A DNA stretch of 64,000 bases, taken from contig NZ_FOJM01000006.1 of the NCBI RefSeq assembly GCF_900111825.1, forward strand, positions 1-64,000. The letters run 5' to 3'. The translations under genes and the position numbers were made by a program. Each line of letters begins with the position of its first letter. The first letter of the stretch is position 1. The DNA is from Pedobacter suwonensis (GTDB lineage Bacteria > Bacteroidota > Bacteroidia > Sphingobacteriales > Sphingobacteriaceae). The notes under the pieces were generated by a model. The model did not search any database, had not been told where the DNA came from, and saw only the letters and a program-made list of their open reading frames with translations. Positions 17,625-26,273 of the stretch are shown in pieces.

Positions 17625-17700
17625 AAAGCCGTAGAAATGGCTGATTTTCGATTAATTGTCGTAATTCTGTTGTTGTAAATGTTTCTTTATATTTTTGATT

Positions 17701-19560
17701 ATGCAGCTACCACTGAAAAAATTACCGGTTATTTTACTCTGTCTTTTATTTTTTTTAAAAAGCGCAGAAGCGCAAAAGATCTATTTAGATTCGTTAAACC
17801 ATTTGCTGGCGCAAAGCACTTCAAAAGAAGAAAAGGCTAATATCTACTGCAAACTGGCCAAGGCTAATTTTGAAAAAAACCTTCCACTATCCTTTCAACA
17901 GGCCAACGGGGCTATTAAAGTTGCAGAGGGGTTAAAAGACGGAAAAAGTAAAGCCATGGCCTATGCTACACTTGTACATTTATATGTATGGAAAAAAGAT
18001 CTCAAAAGTGCTTATGCAAGTTTAGATAGTGCCCAAGTTTATGCTCAAAGAACAAAAGACCGTATTGCATTGGGCTTTGTTTGGTTTAGAAGTGGTTGGT
18101 TAGACCTCGTGAACGATGAGAATGATAAGTCGGTACCCAAGCTGCTTAAAGCCCTCGATTTTTTTAAAGGCCAGCATGTAGATGATTACGAAAGTACCAT
18201 TTATCACTATTTAGCCAGTTTTTATGGCTATGGCAATGACCCTTTAAAACAGCAAAAATACGCCAGGTTGTGTTACTCGAGCGCGATAAAAAGTAAACAG
18301 ATTGATTTGTTAAACAATGCTTATTTTACCATTGGACAAAGTTATTATGACCGTTTTAAGCAGGATACACTAAAACGTAATCTGCTCGACTCTGCTTTGT
18401 TGACCTATAAAAAGTCGCTTCGACTTTCGAAAGAGCAGGCTGGCCGCATGGTCACCTACAGTAATACGGCTGCAGCAGCTTTAAATACCGCCAACGCCTA
18501 TTTCCAATATTATCCTGCTTCCTATCGTGATAGTGCCGAAAAATATGTTGATATCGCCATTGGAATTGCTGAAAAGACAAATTTACTTGAGGTTTTACTA
18601 AACTGCTATGGGTTAAGAAGCGAATATGCATTACGAGACGGAAACTATGATGAAGCGGAAAAACTACTCCTCACCGGATTGGATAAAATTTCGGGAGTAG
18701 TGGTGAAAATGCCGCTAACCCAGGCCAGGATATACCAGGGGCTTGCCAATATTGCTGAAAAAAAAGGTAATCAGCAGGCAGCGTTAAATTATTTAAAGCA
18801 GTATTTTAATTATTATAAAAAGGCTTTTGATGAAGAAAAAATAAACAGTACCGTTAGGATAGAGGCACAGTATCAATCTCAAAAAAATGAGCGGGAGATT
18901 GCTTATTTACAACAGCAAGCCAGGTATACCAAAAAATTGAATATATTTTATATTATTTCGGGATTAACGGGGATTGCTGCATTGCTTTTATTGCTGATGT
19001 CTTACAATTATAAACTCAAAGCATCGATCAGGAAGCAGGAACTGATTGACCAGGAAAAAAAAGCCGTAGAATTGAAGGCGCAGCTAAAAGAGGCAGAAGC
19101 GATGCAGCTTCAAACTGAGCAGGTTTTGCTAAAAGAGCGCCAGGAGCGGCTGGAGAAGGAAGTATTGGCAGGAAATTTACAAATCGAAGAAAAAAACGAA
19201 CTGCTGGAGCTTATACCGGAAAAGGTAAATCCTGAAAGCCATCTTTCGCTTGATGAGCAGATTAAACGGATTGTGAACCAACAGAAAAAGATGGATAAGG
19301 TATTTGAAGAACACAAGACAGATTTTATCGAAAACAATCCCGCTTTTTTTGAACGCCTGCAGGAAAAAGCCAACCATGCACTTACCCGTCTTGATCTAAA
19401 ATACTGCTCTTATATGTTGATGGGCTTGACTAACAAAGAGGTTTCTGTTCGTTTAGGTATCGAACCTAAAAGTGTACGCATGAGCCGTTACCGCATTAAA
19501 CAAAAGTTGGGTTTAGGTAAGGAAGAAGATCTGAATTTGTTTTTACAACAATTGAGGTAA
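17701..19560 (+). CDS. membrane-anchored TPR protein with C-terminal HTH (copy 2)
   Basis: A 619-residue paralogue of the 14040-15884 protein, starting at ATG 17701 (an upstream TTG is in frame but unnecessary). It has a signal peptide ending SAEAQ, TPR-like helices to about residue 400, one transmembrane helix (LNIFYIISGLTGIAALLLLL), a coiled coil of about 100 residues, and a GerE-like HTH (NKEVSVRLGIEPKSVRMSRYR). The last 40 residues of the two paralogues are nearly identical, while the periplasmic parts have diverged, suggesting similar DNA targets but different inputs. Confidence 0.82.
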   Translation: MQLPLKKLPVILLCLLFFLKSAEAQKIYLDSLNHLLAQSTSKEEKANIYCKLAKANFEKNLPLSFQQANGAIKVAEGLKDGKSKAMAYATLVHLYVWKKDLKSAYASLDSAQVYAQRTKDRIALGFVWFRSGWLDLVNDENDKSVPKLLKALDFFKGQHVDDYESTIYHYLASFYGYGNDPLKQQKYARLCYSSAIKSKQIDLLNNAYFTIGQSYYDRFKQDTLKRNLLDSALLTYKKSLRLSKEQAGRMVTYSNTAAAALNTANAYFQYYPASYRDSAEKYVDIAIGIAEKTNLLEVLLNCYGLRSEYALRDGNYDEAEKLLLTGLDKISGVVVKMPLTQARIYQGLANIAEKKGNQQAALNYLKQYFNYYKKAFDEEKINSTVRIEAQYQSQKNEREIAYLQQQARYTKKLNIFYIISGLTGIAALLLLLMSYNYKLKASIRKQELIDQEKKAVELKAQLKEAEAMQLQTEQVLLKERQERLEKEVLAGNLQIEEKNELLELIPEKVNPESHLSLDEQIKRIVNQQKKMDKVFEEHKTDFIENNPAFFERLQEKANHALTRLDLKYCSYMLMGLTNKEVSVRLGIEPKSVRMSRYRIKQKLGLGKEEDLNLFLQQLR

Positions 19561-19973
19561 TTATAGTTATATCCCACAAATAATGTTCTGTGTTCTGCCG
19601 CAAAACTTAGTGCGCTTATGATATTTATAAGTAGCTATCTTTTAGCCTGTTTAAAAAGACTACATTCTTACCACAAATTATTTTTTAACTGAAAGATAGA
19701 ATTTATAGTTCTGATTCCTTTAAACAATTATTATCCTAAAAAAACGCAAGATTTATCAGGTTAAGTTTTTTTGTAAATGACTATTCTGGTTTCTGAACCG
19801 CGGTGCGGATGAAGACGTCCTGATCTCCCCTGGCTTAATGGGTTTATCTGATTATACAAATAAGGGTGATTATACGGTATTTTAATCCACAAAAATTTAG
19901 TTACTTCCAGTTATAAATGTCCAATCCTTTAATGGACATAATTAACCATCTACAAATATAAATTGCTCGAAAA
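19561..19973. other. gene-free stretch upstream of the peroxidase-GRE gene
   Basis: About 410 bp with no credible reading frame. Near the right end is the ATGTCCA/TGGACAT inverted repeat listed separately. No perfect TAnnTTTG box and no FNR-type TTGAT-N4-ATCAA site is visible here. No terminator hairpin is evident after the TPR-HTH gene. Confidence 0.5.
19917..19939. promoter_or_regulatory. 7-bp inverted repeat upstream of the peroxidase-GRE fusion
   Basis: ATGTCCA (19917-19923) and TGGACAT (19933-19939) are perfect arms separated by 9 nt. The element ends 34 bp before ATG 19974, a suitable place for a repressor or an RNA hairpin in the leader. No known regulator with this half-site is recognised. 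Confidence 0.4.
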
Positions 19974-22900
19974 ATGATTACACTAAAACTGGAAGAAAGA
20001 TTAGATGAAGTATGGAAACACTGTCAGCGGGGATTAGTTTATCCTTCGCCATTCGCCATCTTTACCACCTTTTGGGCCAAAACACAGGTCAGCCGCCAAC
20101 AATTGGCTGATCTGATGGCTTCTCTAAGGAAAGAAATCAATACCCACCCCGAACTTAAAGACCGTAATACCTCTGTAATACTAGGTGTTTCTTTTAAAAA
20201 CTGGGCCGCCATCTGCAATAACGATAAGTTGCCTTTGCCTAAGGGCATGCGCCTCAATTTTCCAACCGCAGCCGACCCTTATACTTCTGATGTTTTTGAT
20301 GCATCAAAAGGTGTATTTGATGATACTGCGGGCGACCTTTGGTTTCACATCAAGAGCGATAGCAAAAACGCCTGCGAACTGGTGTTAGATCTGGTCATAA
20401 ATTCACTTAAAGAAGTAACCAAACATTATTTTGCTCAGGACGCGGCTTCAAAATCAAATAGTAAGGATGGCAATAAAGGCAAAGTGCTGGGCTGTCGTTT
20501 CTCTGAGAACCTCAACAATCCTTCCGATCCAATTACCATTGCCAAACATACCTTAATCGGTGGCGAAGACATGGATCATTTTGGTGGTTCATTTGTATTG
20601 GCACAACGTTTTTTGATTAACTGGAACCAGATCAATATGATGACTGAAGATCAGATCGAAGACCTGATCGGACGTAAAACAGACGATACCATTATCCCTG
20701 ACCGCGATTCGCGAAGTCACATCAAATCCGCAAGATTACAGGATGAACATGGTAATACTACACCAATATTGCGTTTAGGTTTACCGTTTGGCCGTGCCAA
20801 ACAATCATCTGCAGGTTTCAGGGCGCCGAAATCGGTTACTGTTTCTGATGAAGAAGGCATTTATTTTGCCGGTTTTGCCAAAGAGGCTTCTATTCTTGAG
20901 AATATTATGAACAACCAGATCGGTGGCGATAAGGGATTTATGAACGACCGTTTGTTTAATCACCTTAAATCCGATCTCGGTGGTTTTTTCTACATCCCGA
21001 GTATTGAAGATCTTGAGCTGGAGAAACATCCGGATTACAGTAACAATTTTACTTATGTTGATAAAGGTGATTGGTCGAGATTTCCGGGCGTAGATTGGTC
21101 GCGTTTAGACCGCCATTACCAGGACGCGTCTGAAAATGGATTGATGTATTACAATCATCAAAATTACCTTTTTACCATGGCCACCGGTATCAACAGGCAT
21201 AACCAGTATTTTAAGGTACCCAGCAACCGGATATTGAGCTTAATGGAAAATATTTTCTCATTATGGCAGGATAACTGGTACTTTAATCGTAAACAGGAAG
21301 AGATTAAAGAAGATCTCCAATATTATATCAATGCTTACCATGGCAGCGATAAACCCGCTGATATCATGAAAGAATCGATCATGATCAGGAAGGGCTGGGC
21401 GGTACGCATGAGTCTGCAATTGTTCAGCTCTCCTGAATATGGTTTCCGTGGACGTAAAATCCGCTTTCCTGATGGAAGTTTGCACGCCTATTCGGCCTTT
21501 ATCGAGTCGAAGGGCGAATGTGTATACGGATCTGACACTTACCGGATTTCTCCGGAGGAAATTATTGTTGGTGCCATGCCAAACCTATCGCTGGGTGAAG
21601 GCCGTTATGTAATGAAATATCTTTCTGAAACCGAACGTATGGATGGCTTTTTAAGCAATTTAAGCGAAGCCTCAGGCGTTGGCCACGTGATACCACATTA
21701 TGAAAAAGCCATACAAAAGGGTTTAAAGCAGATGATGGATGAGGTATTGGCCTACGAGCAAAAGGCAACTACAAAAGAACTTCAGGATTTTTACCGTTCT
21801 TCTTATCTTTCTTTGTTAGGTATTACCGAATACATCCTCAATTACGAAAAATTGGCGCGGAAGACTGCCGATAAAATGGCCGAAGGACAGGCCTGGGAAA
21901 AAGCCAATCTGCTGGCCATTGCAGCGCGTATGAAAAAACTCGCTACCGATAAACCCGAAACTTTTGTGGAAGCAGTTCAGTTTATATTCACTTTGCATTC
22001 CTGCCTGCACTTAAATGGTGAACCTACCGCCATTGGACGAATGGATCAGCTACTGGATCCTTTCTACAAAAAAGGCGATGTTACAGAAGATGAAGCCCAG
22101 GAAATTATTGATGCTTTTTACATTAAACTCGATGAAAAAGTACAACAGAACAGGATTTTTATGGAAGATCATCAGCCTTTTGGTAACCTGGCCATGGGTG
22201 GCGCTTCTGGGCCTTACCCACAGGGGGCATCGTTAGGGCAATGGATTCAGCAGATTACCGTAGGTGGAACTGTAGCAGATGGAACGGAAGATTTTGAGCA
22301 ATCAAAACCGGCTTATAACCATGTTACAAAACTTTTTATCCGCGCATCTGGCAGGCTGCCATTAAATGCACCATGTTTATCTTTGCGTACCCGTAAAGAT
22401 ATTCCTAAAGATATTTTAGAAGAAGCAGCGCATGCAATCCTTTCGGGTGGAGCACATCCAATATTGCTTAATGATGAAAAAATTATAGAGGGATTGTACC
22501 ACAGTGGCGATGGTGTAGGTGGAAGCCTTGCGCAGGATAATAAAAAATGGTATTCTAACGTAAGCATGCAATCGGCACAAAATTATGCCTGCGATGGCTG
22601 TTATGAACCCCAATTTCCGGGCGAGAACTGGTTCTCATTAGGTGGTTTTTCTACTCTGCAGCCTTTAGAGTGTGCTTTAAACCAAGGCAGAACTTATTCT
22701 TCAGCTGGGCAATCATATCTTTTCGGTCAAAATGTTTCTCTTAATTCGAAACCTGCTGATCAGATCAAAAATTTTGATGAACTGGTTAAAATCTATTTCC
22801 AGCATTTTGAACTGTTAAACCGAAAAGCGTTTAATGGTCAGCTAATGGGCTTTGGCGCCAATACCAAATTTTGTCCTTCACCCATACTAAACGTATTGAT

Positions 22901-23915
22901 GGATGATTGTTTAAGTCGTGGCCTCGATTTTTACAGCGGTGGTACCAAATATAATATTTACGGTCCGTGTTATATTTCCCTGAGTTCGGCCATCAACTCT
23001 TTATATGCCATTAAAACCATGGTTTTTGATGATAAAAATGCCGTAACCACATTGCCGGAACTGTTAGAATGTTTATGCTGCGATTGGGGTTATAAAATGA
23101 CCGAACCTTTTATCAGTACTTTGGCGGGCGAATCGCGTATTACCAGTCGTTCTGATCGCTTTAAACGTTTAAGGGATATTGCCTTAAGTTTGCCCCGTTA
23201 TGGCCGCGGTCACCACGAAATTGATACTTTTGGTAACAACATTGTAGAAGGCATTGCCAGGATTTCGGTAGAAACCTTTACCAAACCGCTACCACAGATG
23301 TACAGTGCTTTACAAAATCTCGCCGTACGTTACGGTACCGAAGAATATCCTTTCGGGATCCAGATTCAACCAGGGGTGGGTACTTTTGAAAATCATGTAG
23401 AAATGGGTGCATGGAACGGTGCCAGTGCCGATGGACGCCGATTGGGCACTGCCGTAGCTTCAGATTTGAGTTCGGCACCAAGTCCGATGGATTTACCAAT
23501 TGACCACCAATATGCAGGTTTCGAAACCTCGCTTGCGGGCTTTGAAGGAAAGGGTACCGACATGATGACTGATGGAGCGCCAACAGATTATAATATTGAT
23601 GAAAATTACCCTGCCGACAAGATTGTAGCGGTTATGCAACAATTTGCACAAGGTCATTCATCGAATATCTTAACCATTACGGTAGCCAATCCGGATACTT
23701 ATGGCCAGGCCGTAGGTTCGCCAGAGCAATTCGATCTGTTGCGTGTTCGTACAGGCGGTTGGTCTAACTTCTTTACTTCGGTGTTCCCACTTACACAGGA
23801 TCAGCACCGCAGAAGACCTGTTTCTACGCCTGCCGTTGCTGCGCCTGCTATGGCCGATAAGAGTGGGGGAGATATCAGTAAATGCCCATTCCATCAGCAA
23901 ATGGCTGTTAATTAA
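19974..23915 (+). CDS. Dyp-type peroxidase / glycyl radical enzyme fusion
   Basis: One uninterrupted 1,313-residue protein. Residues about 20-400 form a YfeX-like Dyp haem peroxidase domain with proximal His249 (SHIKSARL), distal Arg267 (ILRLGLPFG) and GGSFVLAQRF. The usual GxxDG motif is replaced by GCRFSENLNNP (173-183). Residues about 410-1280 form a glycyl radical enzyme (GRE) of PFL/dehydratase type. Active-site Cys876 and Glu878 lie in DGCYEP, and the radical loop RTGGWS has Gly1262 as the radical site. The Cys-x-Glu pattern resembles GRE dehydratases more than true pyruvate formate-lyase. The tail ends KCPFHQ (1303-1308), like a haem-regulatory Cys-Pro motif. No radical-SAM activase gene is in the window. 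Reaction unknown. Confidence 0.85.
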   Translation: MITLKLEERLDEVWKHCQRGLVYPSPFAIFTTFWAKTQVSRQQLADLMASLRKEINTHPELKDRNTSVILGVSFKNWAAICNNDKLPLPKGMRLNFPTAADPYTSDVFDASKGVFDDTAGDLWFHIKSDSKNACELVLDLVINSLKEVTKHYFAQDAASKSNSKDGNKGKVLGCRFSENLNNPSDPITIAKHTLIGGEDMDHFGGSFVLAQRFLINWNQINMMTEDQIEDLIGRKTDDTIIPDRDSRSHIKSARLQDEHGNTTPILRLGLPFGRAKQSSAGFRAPKSVTVSDEEGIYFAGFAKEASILENIMNNQIGGDKGFMNDRLFNHLKSDLGGFFYIPSIEDLELEKHPDYSNNFTYVDKGDWSRFPGVDWSRLDRHYQDASENGLMYYNHQNYLFTMATGINRHNQYFKVPSNRILSLMENIFSLWQDNWYFNRKQEEIKEDLQYYINAYHGSDKPADIMKESIMIRKGWAVRMSLQLFSSPEYGFRGRKIRFPDGSLHAYSAFIESKGECVYGSDTYRISPEEIIVGAMPNLSLGEGRYVMKYLSETERMDGFLSNLSEASGVGHVIPHYEKAIQKGLKQMMDEVLAYEQKATTKELQDFYRSSYLSLLGITEYILNYEKLARKTADKMAEGQAWEKANLLAIAARMKKLATDKPETFVEAVQFIFTLHSCLHLNGEPTAIGRMDQLLDPFYKKGDVTEDEAQEIIDAFYIKLDEKVQQNRIFMEDHQPFGNLAMGGASGPYPQGASLGQWIQQITVGGTVADGTEDFEQSKPAYNHVTKLFIRASGRLPLNAPCLSLRTRKDIPKDILEEAAHAILSGGAHPILLNDEKIIEGLYHSGDGVGGSLAQDNKKWYSNVSMQSAQNYACDGCYEPQFPGENWFSLGGFSTLQPLECALNQGRTYSSAGQSYLFGQNVSLNSKPADQIKNFDELVKIYFQHFELLNRKAFNGQLMGFGANTKFCPSPILNVLMDDCLSRGLDFYSGGTKYNIYGPCYISLSSAINSLYAIKTMVFDDKNAVTTLPELLECLCCDWGYKMTEPFISTLAGESRITSRSDRFKRLRDIALSLPRYGRGHHEIDTFGNNIVEGIARISVETFTKPLPQMYSALQNLAVRYGTEEYPFGIQIQPGVGTFENHVEMGAWNGASADGRRLGTAVASDLSSAPSPMDLPIDHQYAGFETSLAGFEGKGTDMMTDGAPTDYNIDENYPADKIVAVMQQFAQGHSSNILTITVANPDTYGQAVGSPEQFDLLRVRTGGWSNFFTSVFPLTQDQHRRRPVSTPAVAAPAMADKSGGDISKCPFHQQMAVN

Positions 23916-23955
23916 TACTGTTTTTACCGACTAAAGTTAGTCTGGAAGATGCAAC

Positions 23956-23987
23956 GTAGAGAGATCAATTAAAGTAGATCTCTCTAC
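23956..23987 (+). terminator. 11-bp hairpin after the fusion gene
   Basis: GTAGAGAGATC pairs perfectly with GATCTCTCTAC across a 10-nt loop, 41 bp after the stop codon. A weak T-rich stretch (TTATCTTTTT) follows. Probable transcript end, isolating the fusion gene from the DUF4272 gene. Confidence 0.5.
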
Positions 23988-24088
23988 TAAATTATCTTTT
24001 TAAATTACCTTCTGCGCATCTAAACTAATTTTTGAGATTTTTTGAAAAGTCTATTTGCATTAATGTGTAAGAATAATTAGCTTTCGGC

Positions 24089-25312
24089 ATGATCGCTACT
24101 TTTTACTCACATCATATTGGTTTCAATAAAATTACCAACATCTTAAAAGAAGTTTATCCAAAAGGAATTTTATCCGTAAGTCAGGATGGTGAAAATCACT
24201 ATGCTGAACTGATTATTAAAGGTGGTTTGTTTCGTGCCGACCAGAAAATCAACATTTCATATCGCGAAAAAGCAAAAGTTTCTTACCGTTTTTCTAACGA
24301 AGATACCAGTGCATTAGCGGTTAATTTAAATGGACTCTATAATTATGTATCATCTTTACCGGCCGAGAAACCAGAGGTGAAGAATCTGTTGCTCCGTAAA
24401 ATCGAGACCATTAACTGTGAATATTCATTGTGGCAGGAGGAGGGAGATACCAAAAAACTTAAACCATTGATTGAACGGTTAGCACTATCCTTCGATGCCA
24501 TAATTTTTACTCAACCGGGTACTTTAATCAGCAGGTCTGATAGCCAGCATTTTGTTGATAAATATTTAAATCTGATTTTGGACGCAGATGGCCGTTCTGA
24601 GGTTGAAAAACTAGATGTTCAGATTGAAAGCAAATATTATGATGTTGATCAAAGTGGTGTGTCATCTGAACAGCTTGAACGGAAAGCAGCGAGCGAAGCC
24701 TTTCTTGTAGAGAAGAAAATAAAAGTTAACAATTATTTGCCCTGTATTGAATCTGAGGCCGAAATCACCGTCAGAACACCCCAAGAGATTGCTACCCGTG
24801 TTTGCATCCTTGCTGTTACCAATTTTGTGGCTTTTGAGGTTATTTCCCCAGAAAGTGCCATTGATTATTTGAAAGAATATAAACTTTGGGATGATACCAC
24901 CCCAAATGAAAAAGATTTTCTGTTAAACCCAACTCCCGAAAAGCGAATTGCCGAAACATGGAAAAGTGAATGCATCTGGACACTCTTGTGGGCTTTGGAT
25001 AAGGTAGATGAACTTGGCTTCCCTCAGGAGCTGTGTAATCTTAACGATATTACTCTTGATGAATACCCGGTAGGTGGAGATAACGATCCTAATCTTTTTA
25101 TCCTTGGAGCCAATAAGAGCAAAACAGTAAAAGAACTACTTGATGCCAATGATTTATATTACCGGTTGGATTGGGCTTGCGTAGATGCACGGCTGAATGG
25201 TCAGGTTATGGCTACTGTTCAGCCCGGTGTGGTTTATGAGCGGCATTATGCATTAAATTGGCTCATCCGGTATGCAGACGCCGAATGGGATGATGTAACC
25301 TGCGATACATAG
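24089..25312 (+). CDS. DUF4272 domain-containing protein
   Basis: A 407-residue soluble protein without signal peptide or membrane segment. The C-terminal half (about 210-400) matches DUF4272: TRVCILAVTNFVAFEVI, then KRIAETWKSECIWTLLWALDKVDELGFP, ending in YERHYALNWLIRY. The N-terminal 200 residues are of unknown type. Function unknown. It is monocistronic and separated from the peroxidase fusion by a hairpin, so there is no reason to pair it with that enzyme. Confidence 0.75.
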   Translation: MIATFYSHHIGFNKITNILKEVYPKGILSVSQDGENHYAELIIKGGLFRADQKINISYREKAKVSYRFSNEDTSALAVNLNGLYNYVSSLPAEKPEVKNLLLRKIETINCEYSLWQEEGDTKKLKPLIERLALSFDAIIFTQPGTLISRSDSQHFVDKYLNLILDADGRSEVEKLDVQIESKYYDVDQSGVSSEQLERKAASEAFLVEKKIKVNNYLPCIESEAEITVRTPQEIATRVCILAVTNFVAFEVISPESAIDYLKEYKLWDDTTPNEKDFLLNPTPEKRIAETWKSECIWTLLWALDKVDELGFPQELCNLNDITLDEYPVGGDNDPNLFILGANKSKTVKELLDANDLYYRLDWACVDARLNGQVMATVQPGVVYERHYALNWLIRYADAEWDDVTCDT

Positions 25313-25362
25313 CTATTCGTTAGGGTTACACGAATTTTGAAGACTTACATTTCTGCTTTCAA

Positions 25363-25902
25363 TTACCTACGGTTAACAGCTTCAAGAATACGCCTTAACC
25401 GTTCTGCTACAGTGGTATCACCCACAATTTTGATTACATGGCAGTTCAGGCTTTCCAGCCAACTTTCGTGGATCCCGATATTTCTACCTGTAAAAGAACG
25501 GTTTTCATATTGCGATGCCCATTCTATAAAATCAAGAAATAACTGTTGCCGTTGCGGGTCGTCATAAATGGCATTTCCATAACGTTCTATTTCTCTTTGC
25601 ACGAGGCGTTCCATCCTGATTTCCTTTGGCAGGTAAAGGAAAACAGCAAGGTCGAATTGTTGTTTCCATTCCTCGCCCCAGCTTACCAGCGAGCCGCCAA
25701 CGATATAGCTATCTAATAGACTTAATTCAGCTTTAAGTAACTCATTGCGTAATAAAGGGTCTCTTTTTACGGTGTACGGAACAGCAGATTTTTCCCAGAA
25801 AAAGCTATCGGTATCAAAATAAGGGATGTTGAGCTTCACAGATAAAGCGTTGCCCAGAGTGGTAGAGCCTGCACAGGATGCACCAAGGATATGGATTTTC
25901 AT
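25363..25902 (-). CDS. P-loop nucleotide kinase-like protein with atypical Walker A
   Basis: Starting at ATG 25902 gives 179 residues, beginning MKIHILGASCAGSTTLGNAL; an upstream TTG is less likely. The fold resembles adenylate/shikimate kinase-type P-loop proteins (topology-like proteins): an N-terminal P-loop, NIPYFDTDSFFW substrate strand, and an Arg-rich lid (RMERLVQREIERYG). The P-loop reads GASCAGST, so the usual Lys is Ser13. It is convergent with DUF4272. Whether it binds ATP is uncertain. Confidence 0.7.
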   Translation of the reverse strand: MKIHILGASCAGSTTLGNALSVKLNIPYFDTDSFFWEKSAVPYTVKRDPLLRNELLKAELSLLDSYIVGGSLVSWGEEWKQQFDLAVFLYLPKEIRMERLVQREIERYGNAIYDDPQRQQLFLDFIEWASQYENRSFTGRNIGIHESWLESLNCHVIKIVGDTTVAERLRRILEAVNRR

Positions 25903-26273
25903 AGCATAAAGATATTGCAAATTGTTTTATTGAATTTAACATTCATGGCCTATAAATTGTTATCTATAGTCTACATGTCTCTACCTATCTGGCGCAAGGT
26001 ATATACTTAGTTGGTACAAAGCCTGGCTTGTGCTTTTGTTAAGCTTATTGATTGTTCAATATTGGACGAAAAGTAAAATTCCTAAAGATCTTTTGATTAC
26101 GGGGAATAACCATGCCATTATATCTTCTATTATAAATCCATCTTTATTGAAGCCAAGCAATAGGAAGCCTGGTCTTTACTGCATTTCGTTGAAAATCATT
26201 TAAATAGCTGATGTTGCTCACATTTTTAACATGGATTTTTTTCAAAATTTATGCTTAATAAACAGCGCACGAT
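25903..26273. other. gene-free stretch upstream of usp
   Basis: About 370 bp without a reading frame. It contains TTGATTGTTCAA near 26050, which resembles an FNR half-site pair but with a 4-bp instead of a 6-bp spacer. No clear -7 box is visible. It presumably holds the promoter of the usp-adh-PNPOx run. Confidence 0.4.

Noticed and set aside
17690..17697. TATTTTTG as a -7 box for the second TPR-HTH gene
   Set aside because: It matches the consensus but lies 3 bp before the start codon, so transcription would begin at or after the ATG.
26050..26061. Possible FNR/Crp-type site TTGATTGTTCAA before usp
   Set aside because: The spacer between TTGA and TCAA is 4 bp rather than the 6 bp of an FNR site, so the match is likely accidental.
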